Shown here: positions 1 through 8,251 of the stretch, in pieces
Numbering within the stretch: position 1 is the stretch's first letter
Layout of the letters: each line of letters starts with the position of its first letter
Source of the DNA: a bacterium
GTDB taxonomy: Bacteria; Actinomycetota; Actinomycetes; Actinomycetales; Actinomycetaceae
NCBI GenBank assembly: GCA_030544165.1
Contig: JAUNRP010000021.1
Coordinates: 1 to 14,632 of the forward strand
Reading direction: 5' to 3'
Length of the DNA: 14,632 nucleotides
The notes under the pieces: generated by a model
Database searches by the model: none
Told to the model about the DNA's origin: nothing
Seen by the model: only the letters and a program-made list of their open reading frames with translations
Translations under genes and position numbers: made by a program

Positions 1-32
1 CGCCCCGATGCGTTGCCACGTACTGGGCGCAT
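1..32 (-). CDS. abiEii: AbiEii-type nucleotidyltransferase toxin, N-terminal fragment (cut by window edge)
   Basis: Only the first ten complete codons are in the window; they read MRPVRGNASG and continue past the left edge. The ATG (complement of 30-32) overlaps the TGA of the AbiEi gene (complement of 32-34) in a TGATG arrangement, the usual translational coupling of abiEi and abiEii. From memory of the family, actinobacterial AbiEii proteins often begin with a similar Met/Arg/Pro stretch followed by a Gly-Arg motif, so the fragment fits. Known AbiEii toxins are nucleotidyltransferase-fold proteins that block growth when not countered by the antitoxin. The fold and active site lie outside the window, so the assignment rests on position, coupling and this short N-terminus. 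It could also be an unrelated or truncated downstream gene. Confidence 0.6.
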   Translation of the reverse strand, partial: MRPVRGNASG

Positions 33-622
33 CACCCGGCCCTCATCACATCGAGCGCCGCACGCATCGGACCGAACACTCCGAGGACTTTGGCATACTC
101 CAGGAGCAGCGCTGGCCGCGGTGCGGCTGAGGCGAGGTAGCGGTGGAGCGATGCGTGCGCGACGGGTTCGCCGAACCGTCCCCGGAATCGCATCAGGTCC
201 ACGACCGTGCGAGCTGGATCGTAGATGCGCACATGCTCGCCCAGTGCGGCCTCGAACGAAGACAACCCAACGTCAAAGAGGGACTCCTTAAATCGAAACA
301 CCTGGACTGGTGGGTGATCGATCACGGGTGGGTGTGCACGTTGAGGGACGGCGATTTGCAGCGCAGTTGGCATCTCGTCGGTCAGGTCATGCACGGCCGC
401 CGCGGAGACGCAGCACACGACAGCTCGCGGGGACCGATGCGACACCGCCAACGCGTCCGGATACGACGCCGGCGGGGCGTCAGCGCGACGGAACACTCCG
501 CGCGACAATTCGACGAGATTGCCACCATCCCGCCAGGCATACAAGTCCCGCGGATGTATCCCACGCGTTCGGGCAGTCTCGGTCGTGAAGGTGGCCGGGA
601 GGGCGTCGTCGATCGATCCCAT
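32..622 (-). CDS. abiEi: AbiEi-family antitoxin / transcriptional regulator
   Basis: This 196-residue protein has the layout of type IV AbiEi antitoxins. Residues about 5-47 form a winged-helix-like N-terminus (ATFTTETARTRGIHPRDLYA, ending in a LSRGVFRR wing typical of the family). A larger C-terminal domain follows, with the recurrent SPRAVVCCVSAAAVHDL segment near residues 64-80 and a DPARTVVDLMRFR segment near 135-147. In characterised systems AbiEi represses its own operon by binding inverted repeats and counteracts the AbiEii nucleotidyltransferase without needing a stable complex. The gene for that partner begins at the overlapping TGATG and leaves the window. The start is the ATG at 620-622; only a weak GA-rich ribosome-binding site precedes it. 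The length is normal for the family. Confidence 0.85.
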   Translation of the reverse strand: MGSIDDALPATFTTETARTRGIHPRDLYAWRDGGNLVELSRGVFRRADAPPASYPDALAVSHRSPRAVVCCVSAAAVHDLTDEMPTALQIAVPQRAHPPVIDHPPVQVFRFKESLFDVGLSSFEAALGEHVRIYDPARTVVDLMRFRGRFGEPVAHASLHRYLASAAPRPALLLEYAKVLGVFGPMRAALDVMRAG

Positions 623-658
623 GGATACAATGCTCTCACTACGAGTTATGAGATGCGA

Positions 659-669
659 GGATCTTATCC
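659..669 (-). promoter_or_regulatory. Candidate abiE promoter/operator: GGATAAGATCC
   Basis: Read on the minus strand, GGATAAGATCC is an inverted repeat (GGAT-aag-ATCC) that contains TAAGAT, a TANNNT-type -10 element, about 40 bases upstream of the abiEi ATG. A second GGATA lies at 623-627 beside the start codon and is inverted relative to the TATCC at 665-669. AbiEi proteins are known to autoregulate through inverted repeats in this kind of position. No convincing -35 element is seen. The assignment is tentative. Confidence 0.3.
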
Positions 670-717
670 AGACGATTGGTGCGACGGCGCCGACAGCGTT
701 CCCCCAGGGAGGGTGGC

Positions 718-951
718 CTACCTGGCCCGGCGGCGCAGGTGGTGGCGGATCAGCAGCACGATGAGAGCCACCGTCACGGCGCCGACAACGGCGCTCACGA
801 GGATGTCAGTGCCGCTGAACGAGAGCACTGCGTTCGCCACCACGCCGATTGCGACGAGCCCGGCCAGGATCCCTCCCACCAGGTCGGGCTGATTCGGCTG
901 CTCTGGCGGCGCTCCGCCCACGCCGGTGTTGCTCGCGCGCTGACTGTCCAT
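718..951 (-). CDS. Small two-helix membrane protein, hypothetical
   Basis: I do not recognise a family for this 77-residue protein. Residues 1-23 are polar and rich in Pro, Gly and Gln. A hydrophobic helix spans about 24-45 (LVGGILAGLVAIGVVANAVL) and a second spans about 50-68, followed by a very basic tail (RHHLRRRAR). By the positive-inside rule the C-terminus should be cytoplasmic, giving a hairpin with both ends inside. A good ribosome-binding site, GAGGA (complement of 960-964), lies 8 bases before the ATG, which supports real translation. A TAGCGT -10-like element lies about 44 bases upstream. It is followed at 95 bases by the abiE genes in the same direction; a functional link is not demonstrated. 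Confidence 0.65.
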   Translation of the reverse strand: MDSQRASNTGVGGAPPEQPNQPDLVGGILAGLVAIGVVANAVLSFSGTDILVSAVVGAVTVALIVLLIRHHLRRRAR

Positions 952-994
952 CTCGGGCTTCCTCTCCAGGGCGGCCCTTCCTGCCCCCGCCCCG

Positions 995-1000
995 ACGCTA
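995..1000 (-). promoter_or_regulatory. Candidate -10 element TAGCGT for the small membrane protein gene
   Basis: On the minus strand TAGCGT matches TANNNT and would give a transcript start about 35-40 bases before the ATG at 951. No clear -35 hexamer is seen 16-18 bases upstream, as is common in actinobacterial promoters. The same hexamer occurs before treS at a similar distance. Chance occurrence is possible. Confidence 0.25.
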
Positions 1001-1024
1001 CCCCGACGGCTGCCCGCCCCGCCA

Positions 1025-1039
1025 CGGGGGAAACCCCCG
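1025..1039. other. Short GC hairpin, CGGGGG-AAA-CCCCCG
   Basis: This is a perfect 6-base-pair inverted repeat with an AAA loop in the gap between the small membrane gene and vapC. There is no T-run on either side, so it is not a classical intrinsic terminator on either strand. In a GC-rich gap such a hairpin may arise by chance. Confidence 0.3.
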
Positions 1040-1148
1040 GGGCCGTGCCTGCATTCGCGCCAATATCACCGGCGTGCGGATCCCTTGCCAGCGATCACTC
1101 CAGTCCCATTGACCCCACGTGAATCACGAGTCCCGCACGCGAGGGACA

Positions 1149-1265
1149 AACTTGAAAATGTGGACACGCCCTCCGACCGCCTCCACCTCTGGCACCTCTC
1201 TGACCTGCGAATATGTCAGGGGTGCGCCCGGAGGTCGCGCGAGGGCACGTCCACAATTTCAAGTT
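1149..1265. repeat. 117-bp imperfect palindrome with 23-bp terminal inverted repeats
   Basis: The gap at 952-1303 contains no credible gene but holds this element. The left arm (1149-1171, beginning AACTTGAAAATGTGGAC) and the right arm (1243-1265, ending GTCCACAATTTCAAGTT) are inverted copies identical at 20 of 23 positions. The arms are richer in A and T than their surroundings. The middle is weaker: GACC and CCTCC are partly mirrored, and at the centre CTGAC (1200-1204) pairs with GTCAG (1215-1219) around a 10-base loop. I see no target-site duplication just outside the arms. It could be a MITE-like element, the joined ends of a lost insertion sequence, or a structured regulatory region. 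It lies 39 bases past the vapC stop. Confidence 0.7.
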
Positions 1266-1303
1266 CGGGAGCTGCCAGACTGTCTGAGGGTCGGTCGGTA
1301 GAT

Positions 1304-1720
1304 TTAACTCTCGAAGGCCGTCGCTGGATCGAGCCGCACCAGGCCGGGGATGCCATCAAAGTCGGTGTCGCTGCTGACGATCTCATCGAACCCGGCCACG
1401 AGTGCGGTGGCGGCGTGCACCGCCGCGCGGCCACGAACGGCCCCAGGTGCGAGGTGAGCGGGTGCCCGGTGCAGACCCTCCACATCGAAGGGGTGCCAGC
1501 CCAGGCGGCGATGGCGCTGTTTGACCTGCTCGATCGCCTCGGGCGCGCTGCTGCGTCGCATGCGGTGGAACAGGAACTCCTGACCGCCCTCCACGCTCAT
1601 GTGGAGACGGACCATTCCCTCCTCGGCGGCGGCCACCACGCGCCGGGAAGCAGCGCGCAGCGGGTGATCTCCGCCGACGGCCAGCAGGAGCACCGAGGTC
1701 TCCACAAAGACCGACTTCAC
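1304..1720 (-). CDS. vapC: VapC-like PIN-domain protein with altered active site
   Basis: This is a 138-residue PIN-domain protein encoded directly after a VapB-like antitoxin. VapC toxins are Mg2+-dependent RNases using about four acidic residues. Seen here: SVFVETSVLLLAVGG at residues 3-17, where the usual first Asp is Glu7; SVEGGQEFLFHR at 42-53, with Glu44 and Glu48; RGRAAVHAATALVAGFDEIV at 96-115, where the usual Asp before the conserved VH is Ala99; and SSDTDFDGIPGLVRLDP at 116-132, with Asp118 and Asp120 kept. The start is a GTG (complement of 1718-1720) in a 4-base GTGA overlap with the vapB stop, so the two are co-translated. The frame is intact and the length normal. With one conservative and one non-conservative change at catalytic positions, it may be weak or inactive as an RNase while still folding and binding its partner. 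Confidence 0.8.
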   Translation of the reverse strand: MKSVFVETSVLLLAVGGDHPLRAASRRVVAAAEEGMVRLHMSVEGGQEFLFHRMRRSSAPEAIEQVKQRHRRLGWHPFDVEGLHRAPAHLAPGAVRGRAAVHAATALVAGFDEIVSSDTDFDGIPGLVRLDPATAFES

Positions 1721-1989
1721 CGCATCCCCTGCTTCGAGGCGAACTGATCCTCGAGGGCGCGCTTGAGGTCCGCGGGCCCCTCGCCCGGTTCGGATCCCGC
1801 AGCGTCAGACATGGCCAGCAACTGGCGGGCGGCCTCAGCGCGCCCTGTATCGCCGGACGGGTAGGCCACATCGATGGCGTGGCGGATGATGGCGGCCACA
1901 CTTCGCCCGCTCGCATCGGCCTCGGCGGCCAGGCGGGCGTACCTCTCCTCATCGAGGAGGAGCTGGAGCCGCCGATCGAGCGCAGGCAT
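1717..1989 (-). CDS. vapB: VapB-like ribbon-helix-helix antitoxin
   Basis: This is a 90-residue antitoxin. The N-terminal part (about 6-42, with LLLDEERYARLAAEADASGR and then SVAAIIRHAIDVAY) matches the RHH/CopG-like DNA-binding folds of many VapB proteins. The C-terminal part (about 48-90, acidic then mixed, ending LKRALEDQFASKQGMR) is the likely flexible segment that blocks the PIN domain. VapB normally neutralises VapC and represses the operon. The ATG at 1987-1989 is preferred because TAATGT lies exactly at -12 to -7 relative to it and no ribosome-binding site is present, the arrangement of a leaderless mRNA. An ATG at 1993-1995 would add two residues (MR) but would lie upstream of that transcript start. 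vapC follows with a 4-base overlap. Confidence 0.8.
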   Translation of the reverse strand: MPALDRRLQLLLDEERYARLAAEADASGRSVAAIIRHAIDVAYPSGDTGRAEAARQLLAMSDAAGSEPGEGPADLKRALEDQFASKQGMR

Positions 1990-1995
1990 GCGCAT

Positions 1996-2012
1996 ACATT
2001 AACATGTGTAGG
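1996..2012 (-). promoter_or_regulatory. vapBC promoter (-10 TAATGT, leaderless) with ACAT/ATGT inverted repeat
   Basis: The minus-strand sequence TACACATGTTAATGTATGCGC leads into the vapB ATG, with the leading bases at about 2005-2012. TAATGT (complement of 1996-2001) sits at -12 to -7 of the A of the ATG at 1989. ACAT-gtta-ATGT forms a small inverted repeat overlapping the -10, a possible VapB operator. The region is clearly richer in A and T than its surroundings. No recognisable -35 is seen. Confidence 0.45.
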
Positions 2013-2051
2013 TTTACCGGCCTATCCGGGGCTCGCACCCAGCCCCCGCCG

Positions 2052-4793
<2,742 letters not shown>

Positions 4794-4827
4794 CGCGGTG
4801 GCTTTCGTGTGGTGTCTCGCTCGTTCC

Positions 4828-4833
4828 ACCCTA
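4828..4833 (-). promoter_or_regulatory. Candidate -10 element TAGGGT of the P-type ATPase gene
   Basis: TAGGGT on the minus strand lies about 34 bases before the ATG at 4793 and would give a short leader of about 28 bases. It overlaps the alternative GTG start and so argues against it. No clear -35 is visible. Confidence 0.25.
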
Positions 4834-4903
4834 CGTTTCGGCCCGCCGGGCTGCGGGTTTGGGGCGGAATGTCAGCGGTGGGCATAACGGGCGGGGGATC
4901 AGG

Positions 4904-4917
4904 CACCCTTTCGGGTG
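4904..4917 (-). terminator. Possible terminator hairpin after the hydrolase gene (CACCC-GAAA-GGGTG)
   Basis: A perfect 5-base-pair stem closed by a GAAA tetraloop begins 11 bases past the hydrolase stop codon on the minus strand. There is no T-run after it (CCTGATCCCCC follows), so termination efficiency is doubtful. It separates the hydrolase from the ATPase gene. Confidence 0.3.
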
Positions 4918-4927
4918 AGGCATCCGG

Positions 4928-5797
4928 TCACCGCGGAGCGCAGCCTCCTCCGATCGCGGAGTCCGCGAGGAGCGCGAGCTGGTCCGCCGCCAAGGCGCCG
5001 AACCACATCGAATCGTTGTGCCCCGCGCCCTCGGCCACCCAGAACTCGTCCAGGTGTCCCACGCCCTCGGCGGTCTGCTCGGAGAGCGCGAAGGGGACGA
5101 TCGTGTCCGCCGTCCCGGCGAGCACCCGGACCGGTACGTCCGAGTCACCGAGGTGCTCGAGGGTGGGGAAGCGGTCGACCAGGATGAGGTCCACCGGGAG
5201 CCACGGGTAGTGGACCTTCGCCACGGCCGCGAAGCTGGGGAAGGGGGAGCGGAGGAGCACGCCGGCGGGTGGGTGCGTGCTGGTCAGTGCCGCGACCACC
5301 CCGGTGCCCAGCGACTCCCCGAAGTAGAGCGTGCACTCGGGGCCGAACCCCCGTGCCGCGAGGGCCTCCGCGGCGGCGCGGGCGTCCTTGGCGAGCCCCT
5401 CCTCGGTGGGGGAGCCGGGATTGCCGCCGTAGCCGCGGTAGTCGAGGAGGAGGGTGGTGAAGCCGCGCTCGGAGAGCGCCGCGGCCAGTGAGGTGCGGCC
5501 GCCGCGGTTCCCCGCGTTGCCGGGTGCGACGAGGACGGCGGTGCCACGCTCCACTCCCTCGGCCGGGGGAACCAGCCACGCGGTGAGCTCGAGGCCGTCC
5601 TCAGTGGACAGCGCGAGGTCCTCCGCCCCGGGGAGCAGGCGGTGGGCAGGACCGGGGTCCGCGCGGTCCGGGAAGTAGATGAGGCTGCGCTGCAGCGACG
5701 CGCCAAGAATTATGACCACCCCCACAGTGAGCACCACGAGCCCGGCCGCGATCAGGATGCGCCGGGTTCGAGGATCCATCCATCCAGACTGCCTCAT
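4928..5797 (-). CDS. Membrane-anchored alpha/beta hydrolase (BEM46/ABHD13-like)
   Basis: This 289-residue protein has one N-terminal helix (about 11-34, basic residues in front, consistent with a signal anchor) and an alpha/beta-hydrolase domain that probably faces outside. The catalytic triad is visible: the nucleophile elbow GESLG with Ser162, Asp231 in AGTADTIVP, and His260 in AGHND. The oxyanion-side segment APGNAGNRGGR (91-101) and LDYRGYGGNPG (118-128) are typical of the BEM46-like group, whose members are hydrolases of mostly unknown substrate. ATG 5797 follows a purine-rich AGGGG at a suitable distance. ATG 5779, with GAGG 8 bases upstream, is equally plausible and would keep the whole membrane helix. 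The gene is divergent from treS with a gap of about 90 bases, so the two may share a regulatory region. The substrate cannot be inferred. Confidence 0.85.
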   Translation of the reverse strand: MRQSGWMDPRTRRILIAAGLVVLTVGVVIILGASLQRSLIYFPDRADPGPAHRLLPGAEDLALSTEDGLELTAWLVPPAEGVERGTAVLVAPGNAGNRGGRTSLAAALSERGFTTLLLDYRGYGGNPGSPTEEGLAKDARAAAEALAARGFGPECTLYFGESLGTGVVAALTSTHPPAGVLLRSPFPSFAAVAKVHYPWLPVDLILVDRFPTLEHLGDSDVPVRVLAGTADTIVPFALSEQTAEGVGHLDEFWVAEGAGHNDSMWFGALAADQLALLADSAIGGGCAPR

Positions 5798-5843
5798 CGG
5801 CACCACCCCTGCCGCTCGGCGCGACCACGCGGGCGGATGCGGC

Positions 5844-5849
5844 TAGCGT
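5844..5849 (+). promoter_or_regulatory. Candidate -10 element TAGCGT of treS
   Basis: TAGCGT on the plus strand lies about 41 bases before the treS ATG and would give a leader of about 35 bases. It sits in the short divergent gap between the hydrolase gene and treS. No good -35 hexamer is seen. Confidence 0.25.
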
Positions 5850-5890
5850 GTTCGGTGCGCGATTCCCGCGCCGATGATGAGTGAGGTGGA

Positions 5891-7759
5891 ATGACCGCGA
5901 ACGCCCACGGGACCCAGCCCGGAGCGGTACCCGGCGTGAACGGCGGGACTGAGGCTCCGCCGTCGCCCCCGATGCTGAACGAGCCCCCGGCCGGGGTACC
6001 CGCCTTCGCGCCCACGGCACCCTCCGCCCCGGCTCCGGTGCCGGTGACGCCGGAGGGGAGCAACTCGGAGGCGGTGCACGCGGCCGCGGGCCGCAACCTG
6101 AGCGACGATCCGCTCTGGTTCAAGAAGGCGGTGTTCTACGAGGTCTGGGTGCGGTCCTTCTGCGACTCCACCGGGACCGGGATCGGGGACCTGAACGGGC
6201 TGGCCAGCAAGCTGGACTACCTGGCGTGGCTCGGTGTGGACTGCATCTGGATTCCGCCGTTCTTCCCCTCACCCGGACGCGATGGCGGCTACGACGTGGA
6301 GCTGTTCACCGGCATCCAGGTGCAGGTGGGCACCCACCAGGGGATGAAGACGCTGCTGGACGAGGCGCATGCCCGGGGAATCCGGGTGATCAGCGACTTC
6401 GTGGTGAACCACACATCCTCGGACCACCCGTGGTTCGTCTCCTCGCGGGAGGATCCCGAGGGGCCGCACGGGGACTACTACGTGTGGCGGGATGACGATA
6501 CGGCGTACTCGGACGCCCGGATCATCTTCGTGGACACCGAGGAGTCGAACTGGACGTTCGATCCGGTGCGCAAGCAGTTCTACTGGCACCGCTTCTACAG
6601 CCACCAGCCGGACCTCAACTACGAGAACCCGAAGGTGCTCGAGGAGGTGCTGAACGCGATGCGGTACTGGTTGGACCTCGGGGTGGACGGGTTCCGCCTG
6701 GACGCGGTGCCCTACCTGATCGAGGAGGAGGGCACGAACTGCGAGAACCTCCCCGGCACGCACGAGATCCTCAAGCGCATCCGCGCGATGGTGGACGAGG
6801 AGTACCCGGGCCGCCTCCTGCTGGCGGAGGCGAACCAGTGGCCGCAGGACGTGATCGAGTACTTCGGGGAGGGGGACGAGTGCCACATGGCGTTCCACTT
6901 CCCGGTGATGCCGCGCCTCTTCATGGGCCTGAAGCAGGGATCGGCCACCCCGATCCGGGCGATCCTCGAGGACACCCCGGACCTGCCCGAGGGTAGCCAG
7001 TGGGCCACGTTCCTGCGCAACCACGATGAGCTCACCCTCGAGATGGTGAGCGAGGACGAGCGCAAGTACCTGTGGAACGAGTACGCGCCCGTTCCCAAGA
7101 TGCGGCTCAACCTCGGGATCCGGCGCCGGCTCGCACCGCTGCTGGACAACGATGAGCGCCAGATCCGCCTCATGCACGCCCTGCTGCTCGCCCTGCCCGG
7201 ATCGCCCGTCCTCTACTACGGGGACGAGATCGGGATGGGGGACAACATCTGGCTGCCGGACCGCGACGGCGTTCGGACCCCCATGCAGTGGACCAGCGAT
7301 GTGCCGGGCGCCGGGTTCTCCGATGCGAACCCCTACCTGTTCAGCCAGCCGATCCCGTGTGCGCCGCCGTACGGAATCGAGCAGGTGAACGTGGTGGACC
7401 AGCAGGCCAACCCGCACTCACTGCTCAACTGGTTGCGCCACACCCTCTTCCAGCGCCGCAACCACGATGTGTTCGGGCTCGGCGAGTTCCACCAGCTCGA
7501 GTGTGCGGATGAGGTCCTCGCGTTCTCCCGCGTGCGGGGGAGCACCCAGGTGGTGTGCCTCAACAACCTCACCGGCTGGCCCCAGCTCGTGGACGTGAAG
7601 CTCCCCGGCCTGGAGGGCCGGATGCCCGCGGTCATCTCCGGCAGCGTGCCGGAGGCGCCGGAGGTGATCAGCGAGGACTACCAGATCGAACTGCCCCCGT
7701 ACGGCTACGTGTGGCTGCTGTTCGCCGATCCGCCGGCGGTGGGGGCGGCCCGGAACTAG
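5891..7759 (+). CDS. treS: Trehalose synthase (maltose alpha-D-glucosyltransferase), GH13
   Basis: This 622-residue cytosolic GH13 enzyme reversibly converts maltose to trehalose; in many actinobacteria it also feeds maltose to the GlgE pathway. The catalytic domain starts near residue 70 with DPLWFKKAVFYEVWVRSF, a hallmark of TreS. Visible GH13 motifs are DFVVNH, GFRLDAVPYL with the nucleophile Asp271, LLAEANQWP with acid/base Glu313, and FLRNHDELTLE with transition-state Asp379. LYYGDEIGMGDNIWLPDRDGVRTPMQW is also recognisable, in pieces typical of the family. A beta-sandwich C-terminal domain runs from about 540. Residues 1-68 are a Pro/Ala-rich, low-complexity extension. GAGGTGG just upstream supports the start. 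The length fits stand-alone TreS; no maltokinase is fused or adjacent, and glgE and glgB are absent from the window. It is the only plus-strand gene here. Confidence 0.95.
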   Translation: MTANAHGTQPGAVPGVNGGTEAPPSPPMLNEPPAGVPAFAPTAPSAPAPVPVTPEGSNSEAVHAAAGRNLSDDPLWFKKAVFYEVWVRSFCDSTGTGIGDLNGLASKLDYLAWLGVDCIWIPPFFPSPGRDGGYDVELFTGIQVQVGTHQGMKTLLDEAHARGIRVISDFVVNHTSSDHPWFVSSREDPEGPHGDYYVWRDDDTAYSDARIIFVDTEESNWTFDPVRKQFYWHRFYSHQPDLNYENPKVLEEVLNAMRYWLDLGVDGFRLDAVPYLIEEEGTNCENLPGTHEILKRIRAMVDEEYPGRLLLAEANQWPQDVIEYFGEGDECHMAFHFPVMPRLFMGLKQGSATPIRAILEDTPDLPEGSQWATFLRNHDELTLEMVSEDERKYLWNEYAPVPKMRLNLGIRRRLAPLLDNDERQIRLMHALLLALPGSPVLYYGDEIGMGDNIWLPDRDGVRTPMQWTSDVPGAGFSDANPYLFSQPIPCAPPYGIEQVNVVDQQANPHSLLNWLRHTLFQRRNHDVFGLGEFHQLECADEVLAFSRVRGSTQVVCLNNLTGWPQLVDVKLPGLEGRMPAVISGSVPEAPEVISEDYQIELPPYGYVWLLFADPPAVGAARN

Positions 7760-8160
7760 CCGAGGGCGGCGAGCAGGCGCGCGCACGCCTCCTCGCAGCG
7801 GCGGCAGGCCTCGGCGCACACCCGGCAGTGCTCGTGGTGCCCGGCGTGGGCCTCGCACTCGGTGGCGCAGTCCGCGCACGCGGTGCGGCACGCCTCGAGC
7901 ATGGCCACCACGTTGGGGGTCTTCGCCGTGCCGATGCGGGTGAGGATCCTGGCCGTGGCTGCGCAGACGTCCGCGCAGTTCAGGTTCGAGGTGATGCAGG
8001 AGCGCAGGTCCGCCACCGAGTCCTCGGAGAGGCAGGCGTCCGCGCAGGAGGTGCAGGTGCCGGCGCACTCGAGGCACGCGGCGATGCACTCGGCGAGGGC
8101 GCCGGCGTCCACGAACGGGGTGGCGGGGTGGGTCTCGATCATGCGGGCGATCGGATTCAT
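7756..8160 (-). CDS. Four-helix-bundle Cys-rich copper-storage-like protein (Csp / DUF326 type)
   Basis: This 134-residue protein has 18 cysteines, mostly in CxxxC and CxxC spacings along helices: 25, 29, 32, 36, 39, 43, 55, 62, 66, 91, 95, 98, 102, 112, 115, 119, 122 and 126. A His-rich patch (HAGHHEHC, 105-112) lies between the last clusters. This is the pattern of bacterial Csp proteins, which hold many Cu(I) ions inside a four-helix bundle. No signal peptide is present, so it would be cytosolic, like Csp3. ATG 8160 is chosen because AAGGA lies 5 bases upstream and the family starts just before the first helix; the frame is open further upstream but into a neighbouring gene. Its stop shares CTAG with the treS stop. 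No CopA or CsoR neighbour is seen. Metal identity is inferred from the family. Confidence 0.85.
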   Translation of the reverse strand: MNPIARMIETHPATPFVDAGALAECIAACLECAGTCTSCADACLSEDSVADLRSCITSNLNCADVCAATARILTRIGTAKTPNVVAMLEACRTACADCATECEAHAGHHEHCRVCAEACRRCEEACARLLAALG

Positions 8161-8251
8161 GTGGTTCCTTTCGACTCCTCCATCGTCACCCGTCGGGCCC
8201 GGATTTGCGACCGGACACGGCTCCCCGCACACCCGCGCGATCCGGGGGGAT

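Noticed and set aside
7740..7770. Terminator between treS and the Csp-like gene
   Set aside because: The stop codons overlap and no stem followed by a T-run is present.
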